This document shows, piece by piece, positions 21,967 to 33,714 of a stretch of DNA of 64,000 bases. The stretch covers positions 186,001 to 250,000 of the forward strand of contig JAOTON010000940.1 of the NCBI GenBank assembly GCA_034440635.1. The letters run 5' to 3'. The notes beneath the pieces were generated by a model. That model was not told the origin of the DNA and ran no database searches. It was given only the letters and a program-made list of their open reading frames with translations. The stretch's first letter is position 1, and each line of letters begins with the position of its first letter. Made by a program: the position numbers and the translations under genes. The stretch comes from Lepas anatifera. Its lineage: Eukaryota > Arthropoda > Thecostraca > Lepadidae.

Positions 21967-22930
21967 AAGATAGGCTATCATTTAACAGCAGTGGTTTAAG
22001 AGATAAGGGAGAGACCAGCGTAAGAATGTGTTCTGGGGTAGGACATCCATACATTATTGATGATGCTTTTGATGCTAGACGTATATGCATTTGACGTTTA
22101 ACTTTGGGCCAGATTTACAGGCTGGAGAAAAGGGCTATGATTGTTGAATTAGTTTAACTAGTCAGAAGTGATGGGCTTAGGTCAAAGGTCCGGCTCAGGT
22201 ATTGTTTTTGTCTTTTTTAGATAATGATGCTTTTCTGCAGCCAGAATATACTCTTTCGACGCTTAACGTTGGGCCAGAGGTGCAGGCTGGGAAAAAAGGG
22301 TTTACCAATTACACACCGTATTAAGCAATATTACGCAATGGATTGAGTTTAGGGATAAGTTGACCCGGACCACTAAGTACAATCTTAATTAAATGATTCG
22401 AGCGAGGCATTTATAGTAAGATATAGTCTTGTGCTGAATTAAAGGGGAAAGTTTGCAGTCATTACACCGATCTAGTATCACGTGTACTAATAAGTAATTA
22501 TTGTTAGCATTTTAGCTGCAGTCAAAGAAAAAATATATAAATCATAAGAACAGAAGCTTGCAAATAACCGATTAATATGCTTCAGCGAATTTTTCATTGT
22601 TATTTAGCAGCTGGTGTTTGGCTGAAATAATAGAAAAGTCTGTCACACAAATACTGGTCTACTGTTGTTGCATTGTTGACCTTACTCTTAGGTTAGATGT
22701 ACCAAGATCGTTGTCACGACATCCATTTTTTCCATTCTAAAAGACATTTGTGTGAAGCTCAATTCGAGGTCTGGCTACACTATGACCGAGAATTTTTTAT
22801 ATTTTCTACAGGATTCCGATGAAGGGCTGTGCTCGAATATATAATCTTCAGTGTTTTTACATTTCCGGATTCGAGGGGACAGGCCACCTCATCAATTTAC
22901 CATCACCTTATCAACTTAAGAAGCAAGTTC

Positions 22931-23329
22931 TTTGAACTTGAATGTCAGGGTGTTAATCTCGTCTCTGAAGAGATGCGTACAAAACAGAGCTCACTTGGTC
23001 TGCAGCAAGTCAACGTTGTGCCAACAGCGCCGCGTCAACGCTGTGCAGCAAGCGTAACAGTGCACTAGCACTTAAATGAAGACATGTAATCTAGATGTAA
23101 TGTAATCACTTAATCAGTATATTCTTTCCTTTTTGGGAGTTAAAGCCAATAGGGAAAATTATCGCTAGGTTTATCATAACTTGGGGTTCTGCACCTATGT
23201 TTTAGCTCAGCGTTCTCCCATAATACTGCTGTCACTGTAGTCCCCGGCTGGAAGCTGTGTGACTCCTTTTACATTCCCTTTGAGCACACTGGCCTGTCTG
23301 CCTTACATCGCTACCTATCCTTATGTGCC
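22931..23329. other. no gene seen
   Basis: Short unsupported frames only. Confidence 0.4.
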
Positions 23330-24362
23330 TTAACCCGCGCCCCACCGGGGGTCCGGCGCCACCTTCGCCCCACCGGGGGGCCATCGATGGCCCCCCTCTA
23401 ACTCCGAAAATATGGGCGTTAGCGCAAATCTGCAAAGTGCAATAGAAAGCTCGCGTGAATTCAGTAAGAAATTACTTCGCATGTTTTAGTGCTCAGGTCA
23501 ATGGTTTGACCTCCAGAGGTCAAATTAGGTCAAGATCGGCTATTTTCACTCAAATATGCAATGATTAAGCAAGCTGGGCATAACTCTTATGTCATTAGAG
23601 CTATTGAGGCCTGGTAAAGTACATTTGATAGCAAATTGCCAGTACTTTTTCCGCTATGTGGAACGTAAAGACCTCCCGCCAGTGGTTTGACCGCCAGAGG
23701 TCACCTCGTGACCTAATATGACCTGAGGTCACGAAAGGTCAAAAAGTGACCTTGCCGTATATCAAATGAAAGCCAGTGACAAGACAAACACGATAGTGTT
23801 TGTTTCACCGCTCTAGCTCAATTAGGTCAAAAGTTATTGTCAAAATACTGTTTTTGACCTCTGGTGACCTTGGATGACCTTGGAAAAGTCAAAGGGCAAA
23901 TATGACCCGTGGGATCCGTGAAAGGGTGTCCAAAAACGTTGTTCTGAGCAGTCTGAGTATTTGCAATCATTTTTGTGGGTTTTATATCATGAAATAGCTT
24001 TTCCCCATGCTTTTCCAATGGGACAGGTCGCCTCGTGACCTGACCTCAGGGCACGAAATCGAAAAATCCCGGATATACACCTTGTAGACCCTGGAGGGGT
24101 CATGAAGTGTAAGAAGTTTCAAATCGATCGAGTTTGAAATGTAGCTCTTACAGAGCTCTAAAGGTGAAGTGAGGTGACCTTGGTTGACCTCGTCTGGTGA
24201 CCTGACCTTGGGTGACCCGGGGTAAAAAATTTCAGGGATGATGGGAAAATGTTGCAGTGAGAGGTAGAGCCCTCAACCGCGGTGCTGCGCCTCGTCGTTT
24301 TTCGGCTATCCCGGAAAAACCTTAGGGGGGCCATCGATGGCCCCCGGTGGGGCGAGGGTTAA
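23330..24362 (+). mobile_element. TTAA element, family C copy 1
   Basis: TTAA at 23330-23333 and 24359-24362. Left double-core end: CGCCCCACCGGGGG, spacer with GCGCCACCTT, CGCCCCACCGGGGGG, palindrome GGCCATCGATGGCC. Right single-core end on the minus strand: CTCGCCCCACCGGGGG, the same palindrome, CTAAGGTTTTTCCGG. The interior is dense in AGGTCA/TGACCT. An inverted, diverged copy is at 43082-44106 inside the endophilin intron. Confidence 0.87.
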
Positions 24363-25347
24363 TGTGGCTACTGTGAGCCTCTGCACGTTAGAGCACATGT
24401 TTCCTGCGATTGGGCACACTGTTTACCCACACTGCGGAGTTCTGTTGCCTCGTGTCTCTCCTCTGTGTCTGAGGGTGCCCCTTGTGCTGGCGTGTGGGCT
24501 GTTTGCTCCCGTCCCCATGTGTCTGTAAGCGCCCTCTGTGCCGGCGTGGCGCGACAGAGGGCACTTCGCAGCGCTCTCCGGCGCCGACCCCGGACGCTGG
24601 TGGCGCCACCTGGGAGCCCGTCTTCCCGGTCTCGCCCCAGCCGGCCAAGTCTCCTTCCGGTAACCGCCCTGCCCTTGAACGGGTGTTGTGCGTAGTTGAT
24701 GGTGTTTTGAGGGGTGAATCGCACGGCTGCGCCTGCGCCGTCAGGGGTTCCCGATCAGTCTCTCCTGGCATTCATCCAATGTTGTGTGGAAGCACGCTCG
24801 TTGTGTTTAGACCTTTGCTAGTTTTCCTTATACGACGAATCCAGGCTGCTGGTATTTAAATAGCATTCATGACTTTTTTTACTGCGTATTATTTCACTTA
24901 GTGTGCATTGTCCCCATGTCCGTTACAAGTTGATGTAGGGTGAGAGCGGGTAAGAGTACGCAGCAGCTGTTTACTTAGCTGTTTAGCAGCTGGTTACTTA
25001 GCAACCACTGAGATGGTAGATACCCTGGTATAAAAAAAGCAGTCCGTGCCCTGGTTGCTAAAATAAGGCCAACGCGCTCCTGTTCTTTCCGCGGGAGTAC
25101 AGAACAAAATAGTTTTCTGGGCACCCTTGATGTAATATTTCTGAATTAGGGAAACTTGTAGACCATGCTTCTATTATCAATAGTATTGTATTACGATCTG
25201 TCATCAGTAAGAAAGCTGAGCTGGGGCTGTGCTGCAGAACTGGAGCTCACGCTAAAACGCCTGCCAACATGTTTATGAAGACTTTCTTCTTAAGGGAGCA
25301 TGTCCGGCAAGAGTACGCAGTAAGCCATTGTGCAAGAGTACGCATGC
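24363..25347. other. no gene recognised; GC-rich patch
   Basis: 24440-24760 is unusually GC- and CpG-rich, with open frames on both strands (118-127 codons) but no recognisable domain and no convincing splice structure. It could be unique regulatory sequence or an unknown repeat. The rest is AT-rich. Confidence 0.3.
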
Positions 25348-26205
25348 TTAACACGGGCATTGACGGGGGAGCGGGTACCCGCCCTCCCCTCGGGTTTTTC
25401 GGAGATAGCATAAAAACGGCAGTGCGTAGCGCCGCCGTACTTGGCATACGTTTTCCCCCATCACTTTTACAACTTTTGTGAAAATTTTAAGATTAGGTTG
25501 TCAGGTCAGGTCACCAGTACAGGTCAAGTGAGGTGACCTAAAAAAGTTTAAGATAGCATAAGACGGTACAGGGCGAACTTATCGGATTGAAACTCATATC
25601 ACATAATGGGCCCACCGAGTTCTCTAAAATATGTTCCGGTGTTTTTGCTGACGGTGACCTAAGGTCAGGTACGAGCCATGACCTCTCCATTGGAAATACA
25701 TAGGAAAAATGGCTTTAACTGAATAACTTAGTAAGGGATAGTAATAGAGCATTTATGTTAAATGCATTAGGTTGGTCCGTCAGTGCGGTTCTAACAATAT
25801 GCATTTTGCCAAATTTGATCTTGACCTGACCTCACGTCAGGTCAAATCCTTGATTTGATTCCTTGATTTGACCTAGCTAGGTCATATTATACATCATTCG
25901 ATTCGGCTTGCTGCGAGGATGCATGGAGTTCAATTCGTTTTTCTCTGTTTACTTTTTCAGATATAATGACCGAAAATATTAATTTACATGTTATCTCTAT
26001 GACGGCAGGTTTTGACCTCTAGTGACCTTAAATTTCACCTGACAAGAAATAGTTCAAATACTTTCGATGGAAAAATGGATGGGATACCCAACACCGTTTA
26101 CCGTTTTTCGCGGCCTAGCGTGGTTCTCGAGATCTTAAGGGGGCGGGTACCCGCCCCCCCGTCAAGGCGAAGGTGACTCAGACCCCATGTCAATGCGCGT
26201 GTTAA
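25348..26205 (-). mobile_element. TTAA element, family D copy 2
   Basis: TTAA at 25348-25351 and 26202-26205. Single-core end at left (GGGCATTGACGGGGG, palindrome GCGGGTACCCGC, CCTCGGGTTTTTCGG). Double-core end at right on the minus strand (CGCATTGACATGGGG, GAGTCACCTT, CGCCTTGACGGGGG, palindrome, AAGATCTCGAGAACC). Inverted relative to 9968-10800 and clearly the same family, with scattered substitutions. Confidence 0.87.
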
Positions 26206-27608
<1,403 letters not shown>

Positions 27609-27732
27609 AGGGGCGGACGCAGGAGCGCCGTGGGGGGGGGTTAAGTGGGTAGAAATCATAAACAAACTTGTTTTAATCGGCCAACATTCCCCACCTGGGA
27701 GGGGGCCCTCTCCCCTTCTGCGTCCGCCAGGA
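27609..27732. mobile_element. 124-bp miniature inverted-repeat element
   Basis: Inverted ends share GGCGGACGCAGRAG (left 27612-27625; right, minus strand). Flanked by the perfect direct repeat ACCCCAGCA (27600-27608 and 27733-27741). An 8-9 bp duplication suggests hAT-type mobilisation. The interior is a G-run and AT-rich DNA with no coding capacity. Confidence 0.65.
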
Positions 27733-27741
27733 ACCCCAGCA

Positions 27742-29337
27742 TAAATAGTTACGAAGCGGATTACAGAGTGCCTTGTTCTCTGCGTGTGGTCAGATCGGCC
27801 TTTAGTCTCCGACTCTCTAGGTGTTTTGCCTGTTTGGTGTTGTGGCATGGCCTTGCTCCTGCTGCCCGGTAATTGTTCACCGTGATCACGCGATGTGAGC
27901 GTGATGCTGCAAGGTCTACGACGTGTTGCATGCACCTGTTGTGTGGACATAAACACCTGAGGCTGCAGCGGGGGATGGATATCCAGTGCTCCCTAGTAAA
28001 TGCCCTTGCTTATTGAAAATAGTGTTAAGCCCTAAGTAACGATATCCGCCCAACTGTGAGCGAGGATAAAATGTAGTGAATGTTGTTGTTGCCATCGGTG
28101 TGCTTTGGTGTTTGTGAATCAGCCTGCTCTCAGGGATGCTGTATGCGTGTGCATTTGTGCATGATATCATCTGCGAATTGACTCGTAAAAGGCCAAGATT
28201 CTGTCATCAGGGTTGACAAACTGCTGCCACTACGTTGATAGCTTAGTCTCGCCTGGGTCACACATTTTGTTGTTGATGGACCTGCTCGTGTAATGTGGCT
28301 GACACGACGTGGTTTTCGTCTCTCGGTTCCCGGAACGGTTTAGAAGTGAAGTTTCTGGAAGTTGTCGTTCAGTTCAGTTCAGTTCATTTATTTCAGATAC
28401 ATCCCGGTTGCATGTACACACAATTGTCCAGGCTTTTAATGTTCCTACGTCATAAAATCGAAACGTGGAATGTCAGGGGATCTTCAAACCTCGAACGACA
28501 CAGCATAGAATGCATGCGTACGTAACAGTTTCACACATTCAAAGTGAAGACGATCGCTTAGAGCATGCCACTATTGATAAGAAATTACAATAACTGACAT
28601 TACATCTGGCCCCTAAGTGCTTTTAGTACACCTCTTATCTCGTCGTGTGTTGTCGCTCATCTGCGGTGTTCCCAATTGCTGCTGCAGTCAGGCTGAGTGA
28701 TCTCAGCCGGTCACGATAGCCCCAGCTTAACGTGTCGTGCTCAGCGGGCTCTGAGCATTTTCGGAGAACGCGCAACCAGTGACCACAGTTATATAACCGA
28801 CCGTTGCCGTCTCAGAGCCGGCCCCTTACCACTGGCATCCAGGAGTGTCCGTCCGGCTTTACGTGCTTCGCGAAATCTCTGGAAGATTTGCTTGGTCATT
28901 TTCGGGACGTTTACTTGCTCAGAGTGTTCATCCCCCAGATACTGCTTGTGGTAGTCTGTGCATAGGAGAGAGCTTATTATTAGGCACTGCCTTGTTAGTA
29001 AAACTCTTGTATTGTAGGATCATGGAAGGGGCTGCAATGGTTGTCATATTGTGGAAACTCTTATTCAGTCACATCTACTAGTGGTATCAGGTTTGGAGTC
29101 CGTGAATTATCAGCCGGCTGTTAGAATGTGTTTTTGTTCAGTCATACCATTTAGATGGTATGTTCGTCATGTAGATGGTATGTTTGATCCGCGTGGTAAC
29201 ATGGTACCACGCAGATCAGTCATACCATGTAGTACCATGGCTACAGACCTGGACATGGGACACGACTTCCACTCTCCTACCTTACGCACATGCTCTACAA
29301 ATCTCTCGACAAAGGACTACAAGGACTACCTTTTTTC
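27742..29337. other. no intact gene; possible LINE remnants
   Basis: At 28368-28400 (GTTCAGTTCAGTTCAGTTCA then TTTATTTCAG) there is what looks like a minus-strand retroposon tail (AAATAAATGAACTGAACT...). At 28454-28525 on the + strand the frame KIETWNVRGSSNLE resembles the first motif of a LINE endonuclease. Both are short and uncertain. Short inverted repeats with TGGTACCACG-type motifs occur near 29190-29240. Confidence 0.35.
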
Positions 29338-29577
29338 ATTCAATTTAAAAAAGATAAAGATCAATTTAAAAAAGATAAAATTCAATTTAAAAAAGACAAA
29401 ATTCAATTTAAAAATACCAAACTCCAATTTAAAAAAGATAAAGTTCAATTTAAAACAGTTAAAATTCAAATTAAAATGGAGGATCGCAAGTCCAAAGGCT
29501 GCGTGACACAGAACGTGCGCTCATAAATAAATGTATATTTTATCACAGATTTACACTTTTGTACGTGCAACCTAACA

Positions 29578-30015
29578 ATGGCAGGATCATCGGAATCCTC
29601 CATCATTTTTGAAGACCTCGAAAACTTACCAGTAGAATTTTCGATGAGTGGTCCAACAAATTTTACCCTTGAACAGTGTCCCAAAACCTGGGGTGCTGAG
29701 TGCAGAACGACACCCAGTGAAGCAGAATTTTCCACTCACTTTTATGTATTTTTTGTTGAATTTTCCCCTCACTTCCAACAATACTTACTACTATTTAATT
29801 TTACTCAGCAATACTTACTACAAAGGCCAGTTCCATTACCTCCTCTACCAACGTCCACTCGAAAAAGAGAGCAGCAGAATCGACCAAGACATCGCCAAAT
29901 TAACTCGGCTCTTATGCGCTTCTCTGGCTTTTCTGCAGAAAATCTGGCGATTTCTATTTTTCTAGCCAATTATACCTGGCATCCTTATATCCACCGATTT
30001 CAGTGGAACAACTGA
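29578..30015 (+). CDS. uncharacterised ORF inside the mariner-type element
   Basis: 145 codons starting at an ATG in a good context (ACAATGG). The first ~45 residues (MAGSSESSIIFEDLENLPVE...) are balanced in composition. After that the frame runs through copies of the GAATTTTCCACTCAC repeat, which produce recurring E/V-F-S residues, so the downstream part is doubtful. It could be a 5' exon of the transposase gene or a chance frame. No domain recognised. Confidence 0.25.
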   Translation: MAGSSESSIIFEDLENLPVEFSMSGPTNFTLEQCPKTWGAECRTTPSEAEFSTHFYVFFVEFSPHFQQYLLLFNFTQQYLLQRPVPLPPLPTSTRKREQQNRPRHRQINSALMRFSGFSAENLAISIFLANYTWHPYIHRFQWNN

Positions 30016-30481
30016 ATCGAAATTCTGGCGCGGGCAAGACGCTCAGTGCGCCCTGCCCCACCAGAGAAAGTTCCAATGGGTGAACACCGCCACTAAATTC
30101 CACCACTAACAAAATTGGTGAGTGGAAAATTAGACACCCTAGCCTTGTGTTGCCAAAAAAATGAGCTGACCGCTTTGAAAGATACATTTCTGGAAAGCAG
30201 TTTATCTGTGCACATGACTTCTAGGCTTACGTCCTTGACAAGTTGTTTTTGTATTTTTGGTACCGAGAATAGTGAAAAACCATATTTGGTCATATTGTTG
30301 TTAAAAGCAATTATCTTGGAATTTGTATGCTAAGCAGCATATTTTTTGACATTGTATGGTAGAAAATTGACCATTTATTTCGAAGAAAATAATTTGTATC
30401 CATATCAGCCCTTCATTGCTGCGTCCACGCCCTGTGACACCTAAATCCACTCACGGCACCCTACGACACCCTAGGCATAAA

Positions 30482-31530
30482 TACTTGTTTATTTGTTTAT
30501 TTGTTTATTAAACATAATCACCAACAGGCTGATGCCCACTAACAGGTGAAGTCAGGTATTAAAACTCTCTCACCAAAAACTAACACATACACATGAACAT
30601 GTCCGAAACACCCTAGTGCTAAAAACATACAAATGAGTAAAATGGGTGCTGTAAAAATAAAGTTATTAAAATAGTTTGAGCTCATTCCCTCTTCATATAT
30701 TTGGTGCACATATACCTTGGTGACCTCACGCTCTTAGGTTCCTTATTTACTCCACAACGCGAGCTCTAAAAATGCTCTAGGTATCAACAAAAAAATCGGA
30801 GTTGATCATGGTCAAAAACCTATTAGCAGATTTTGGTATCCGGCACAGAAACCCCGAGGCAACCGTGTTTACACGGCCGCGTGGCTCGGCGAAAAGTCGC
30901 AGGTTGCGGGTCGAGCGGGGTGGAACATGAAGGCCGAAACAGTTCAGAAGAGTTTGAGAGGAAATTTTTTAGGAAAATATTGCTTTCAGAAACAGAAGAT
31001 CGTGTTGAACTCTCCTTGCAGCAAGAGACTGGACGCCGAAATGCCGAAGAAGTGAATGGTAATTCAAAGTGCCGCAAGACTGAAAAGTATGAGAATTTAG
31101 CCACATCAAGAATTTGTGTTGTACCCGCTTGACCCGTTCGGCATGGGATTTGGCTACACCAGCCCAGACTACACTACCGTACTCCAAAACAGACCGAACG
31201 TTCGCGTTATATGTTGTGAGCAGTGTTTTGGTATTGAAATTTGTTGAGCGCAGGCCGGTTTGAAAAGATCGAATTAGCAGTCCTAGTGATTTGTTGGCCT
31301 GTCGTGTTATGCCAGAAACGTGGGATGAGAAATTCAGTTTTGAGTCAATGATTATTCCTAAGTCACGGATTTCTTCAACAGACTCTAGGCGAGTGTTTCC
31401 GATGTAGTACGTTGTCTGGACCGGTGTCCGCCTGAGGGTCAACGTAATGTTTTTACATTTGGATGGGTTAAGTTTTAGACCCCATCTGACGGACCACTGA
31501 TGCAGGTGGCTCAGGTCCCTCTGCAGCAAG
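30482..31530 (-). pseudogene. Jockey-like LINE, RT C-terminus and 3' tail
   Basis: The minus-strand frame from 31529 begins LQRDLSHLHQWSVRWGLKLN and continues DLGIIIDSKLNFSSHV, SVLEYGSVVWAG and RVKRVQHKFLMW, the RT thumb and connection region of Jockey/CR1-like LINEs. It is 5'-truncated and contains a frameshift near 30980. The 3' untranslated part ends with TTGGTGATTATGTTTAATAA and a TAAACAAATAAACAAATAAAC tail at 30482-30515 (complement). Palm motifs A to C are missing. 5' truncation is the usual result of incomplete reverse transcription. Confidence 0.75.
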
Positions 31531-31904
31531 AGTCCGTCAGATGGCTGCTTGATTGTTCGAAAAACGATGTTTCGTATTTATTGCGATGTTAGTCTTGGTG
31601 GCTCCCAGAGTTCTTTCCCCCGAAGGTTGGTCTCAGAAGCCCCCCAAAAAGCTTTTTATTTGTGGAAATTCACCAATTCCTTAAAAAAATTTGAAGACTG
31701 CATCAGGGGTTTCAGTTGGTAAAGATTTTCCTGCTTAACCCAAATTTGTCACATGGTAATGTCAAACAATGCTGCTTGGGAACGATTTAAAAATATTTAC
31801 TTTGAGAAAATTAAAGGAAATATCCATCCCTCATTTCAAACAAGGGCTCTGAGAGTTAACCACCTGAGTACCCAAATTGGAAATTTTTTACTCCGCCATA
31901 TATT

Positions 31905-33086
31905 TTGGGGGGAATTTTCCACTCACTCGCCATACATTCCGAGCTGAATTTTCCACTCGACACCCTAGCGCAAAACCTATTTTGGGTCACTGCCCTTGAA
32001 GAGCCCAAGAAACGTGGCGTCAAACGGGGTATCAAACGTGGGCCCTTTAAGAAGGTCAGGAGAGACGCAAGGGATCGAATCGTAACTTGCTACAATGCCG
32101 GGGGAGATTGGAAGGTGGCTGCAACGGCTAACGGTGTTGCCGTCCAGACAGCCTATGGCTACATCACCAGGCCATCTGGTGAGTGCCCCCTGCCGCGTGG
32201 TGGAGCCAGGAATAAGAAGGTGGGGCCAATACATCTGGAAAAACTGACCAGCTACGTCGAAGAAAATCCAACCATCACTCTTAGAGAAATGGGTGATAAG
32301 CTTCGGGCCGAAACAGGGGTTCAGCTCTCCATCCCAACCATCCACAAGCACCTGAATGGACAGTTTTATACTCTCAAGAAAGTGGTGCCAGAGCCTGCCA
32401 GTATGAACAGTGATATAAACAAAGAAAAACGGGCAGAATATGTGCGTAAAGTCATGCATGCATCTGGAATGGGGAAGACCATCGTCTACATGGATGAAAC
32501 AAACTGCAATTTGTTTCTTCGTCGCTCGGAGGGTCGCTCCCGGAGCGGAACGCGCTGCAGCGTGAAGGCAGCCGCCAGCAAGGGGCCAAACGTCCACATC
32601 ATTGGTGCCATCAGCTAAACTGGCTTGGTATACTGGGAGCGACGTCGCGGCTTTTTCTTGAAAGAAGACTGCGGCGAGTGGCTACGACAGGCTTTTAGGA
32701 GGTGCACGGAGCGCCCTGACCAGCTGGCCGTCGCCTGTGATAACGCTCCAGTCCACTCGAGACTCGAGGCTGTCGTCGCCGAGCCCGAGTTCGCCGGCGT
32801 CCAGCTTATTCGGACTGCACCCTACAGCGCTCCACTCAACCCTATTGAGGAGTGCTGGTCGGCCATGAAAGCCAGCATGAAAAGGGAGATGGCGAGCAGC
32901 TTCTCAGCGATGATGCAGACCGAGCCAGGCGTCACGCAGCTGGAGCACCGCCTGCGCTATCTCGAAGCGAAGATCGATGGCGCAATGGAGAAGATCACTC
33001 CCCTGATGTGCCTGCGCACCTGCAACCACGTGCAGCGCCACTTCGCCGGCTGCATGGCTCTTGATGATCTGGCGGTGGGCGTGTAG
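31905..33086 (+). pseudogene. IS630/Tc1/mariner-type transposase, one in-frame stop
   Basis: A single frame of about 394 codons is interrupted only by TAA at 32616-32618 (codon 238, within GAIS-stop-TGLVYWERRRG). An N-terminal helix-turn-helix-like region spans about residues 50-90 (DRIVTCYNAGGDWKVAATA). The catalytic acids are D197 in VYMDETN, D279 in VACDNAPVHS and E315 in LNPIEECW. Spacing between the second D and the E is 35 residues (DD35E). The protein would cut and join transposon ends. ATG at 31905 is the first available, but an upstream exon cannot be excluded. The stop could be recent, since the rest is intact. The C-terminal ~60 residues extend past the catalytic core. Confidence 0.8.
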
Positions 33087-33480
33087 GTGTAGGGTTATGA
33101 GCCTGTTGTGTAACTGTGCTTCTCTCTTTCCTGAAATGGTTTCAACAGCCAAATAGGTTGAGTGTGTGTCACTCTTTGTACTGTGTATGCGTTATATCTG
33201 GTATGGTGTTGAATTGCTAATACAGCTGCACTTCCTGTTTTCATTTTGTCTCAATTGTGAGAACATTAGAAATCTGAACAATGCAATCATGCAAACTATC
33301 TGATTCTCTTCTTTAATTCAAGAAGGAAATCCGTCTGCTCTACTGCTGACTTCTACGACACAGTAACATCATTATCTACATGAATTGTTTATGGTTTATC
33401 ACTGACCGATGCGATGAGTCCAGTAATTAATTTTTTGCAATAACCTTGGGACGAGCACAATCTTAGTGTTTAAATCGACG
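33087..33480. other. 3' flank of transposase gene, no gene seen
   Basis: AT-rich, presumably untranslated region of the transposon before its right repeat array. Confidence 0.4.
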
Positions 33481-33714
33481 TTTTAATTTGAACTTTATCC
33501 TTTTTAAATTGAATTTTATCTTTTTTAAATTGAACTTTAATTTTTTTAATTTGAATTTTATATTTTTTAATTTGAATTTTATCTTTTTTAATTTGAACTT
33601 TATCTTTTTAAATTGACAGCAGAAAGGTGTAGATCAAACTGTACTGTCGCTCGACATGAGTCGCTAATTCGACCAACTCTGGCACAAATGACTGATTTGT
33701 AAATGTGAACACGA

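Larger units (their letters stand above)
18990..22918 (+). mobile_element. Penelope-like retroelement with inverted arms
   Basis: A central reverse transcriptase (+ strand) is followed by an endonuclease domain and about 950 bases of terminal sequence. The endonuclease plus terminal sequence is also present inverted at the left (18990-20466). This head-to-head arm arrangement is known from Penelope-like elements. A 12-bp direct repeat flanks it with one mismatch (AGAAGCAAGCTC at 18978-18989, AGAAGCAAGTTC at 22919-22930), in the 12-14 bp range expected for the group. Each arm contains two copies of a ~180-bp subrepeat carrying TTGGGCCAGAGGTGCAGGCTG. The left arm carries about 45 extra terminal bases that are missing on the right. 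Confidence 0.85.
29338..33617 (+). mobile_element. Tc1/mariner-type transposon with tandem-repeat inverted ends
   Basis: The left end (29338-29477) has about seven ~20-bp units of the form TTCAATTTAAAAAAGATAAA. The right end (33481-33617) has about seven units of the same sequence in inverse orientation. A transposase with IS630/Tc1/mariner features lies between (31905-33086). The interior also contains a Jockey-like fragment (30482-31530, minus), which inflates the length. I could not place the outermost bases or a TA duplication. Tandem subterminal repeats may be multiple transposase-binding sites (inference). Confidence 0.7.

Noticed and set aside
24368..24859. gene in the GC-rich patch after the family C element
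   Set aside because: Three overlapping frames on both strands with no recognisable motif; left as unexplained sequence.
29290..29526. Lys/Phe-rich protein across the left mariner-type array
   Set aside because: Product of translating ~20-bp repeats; no start context or domain.
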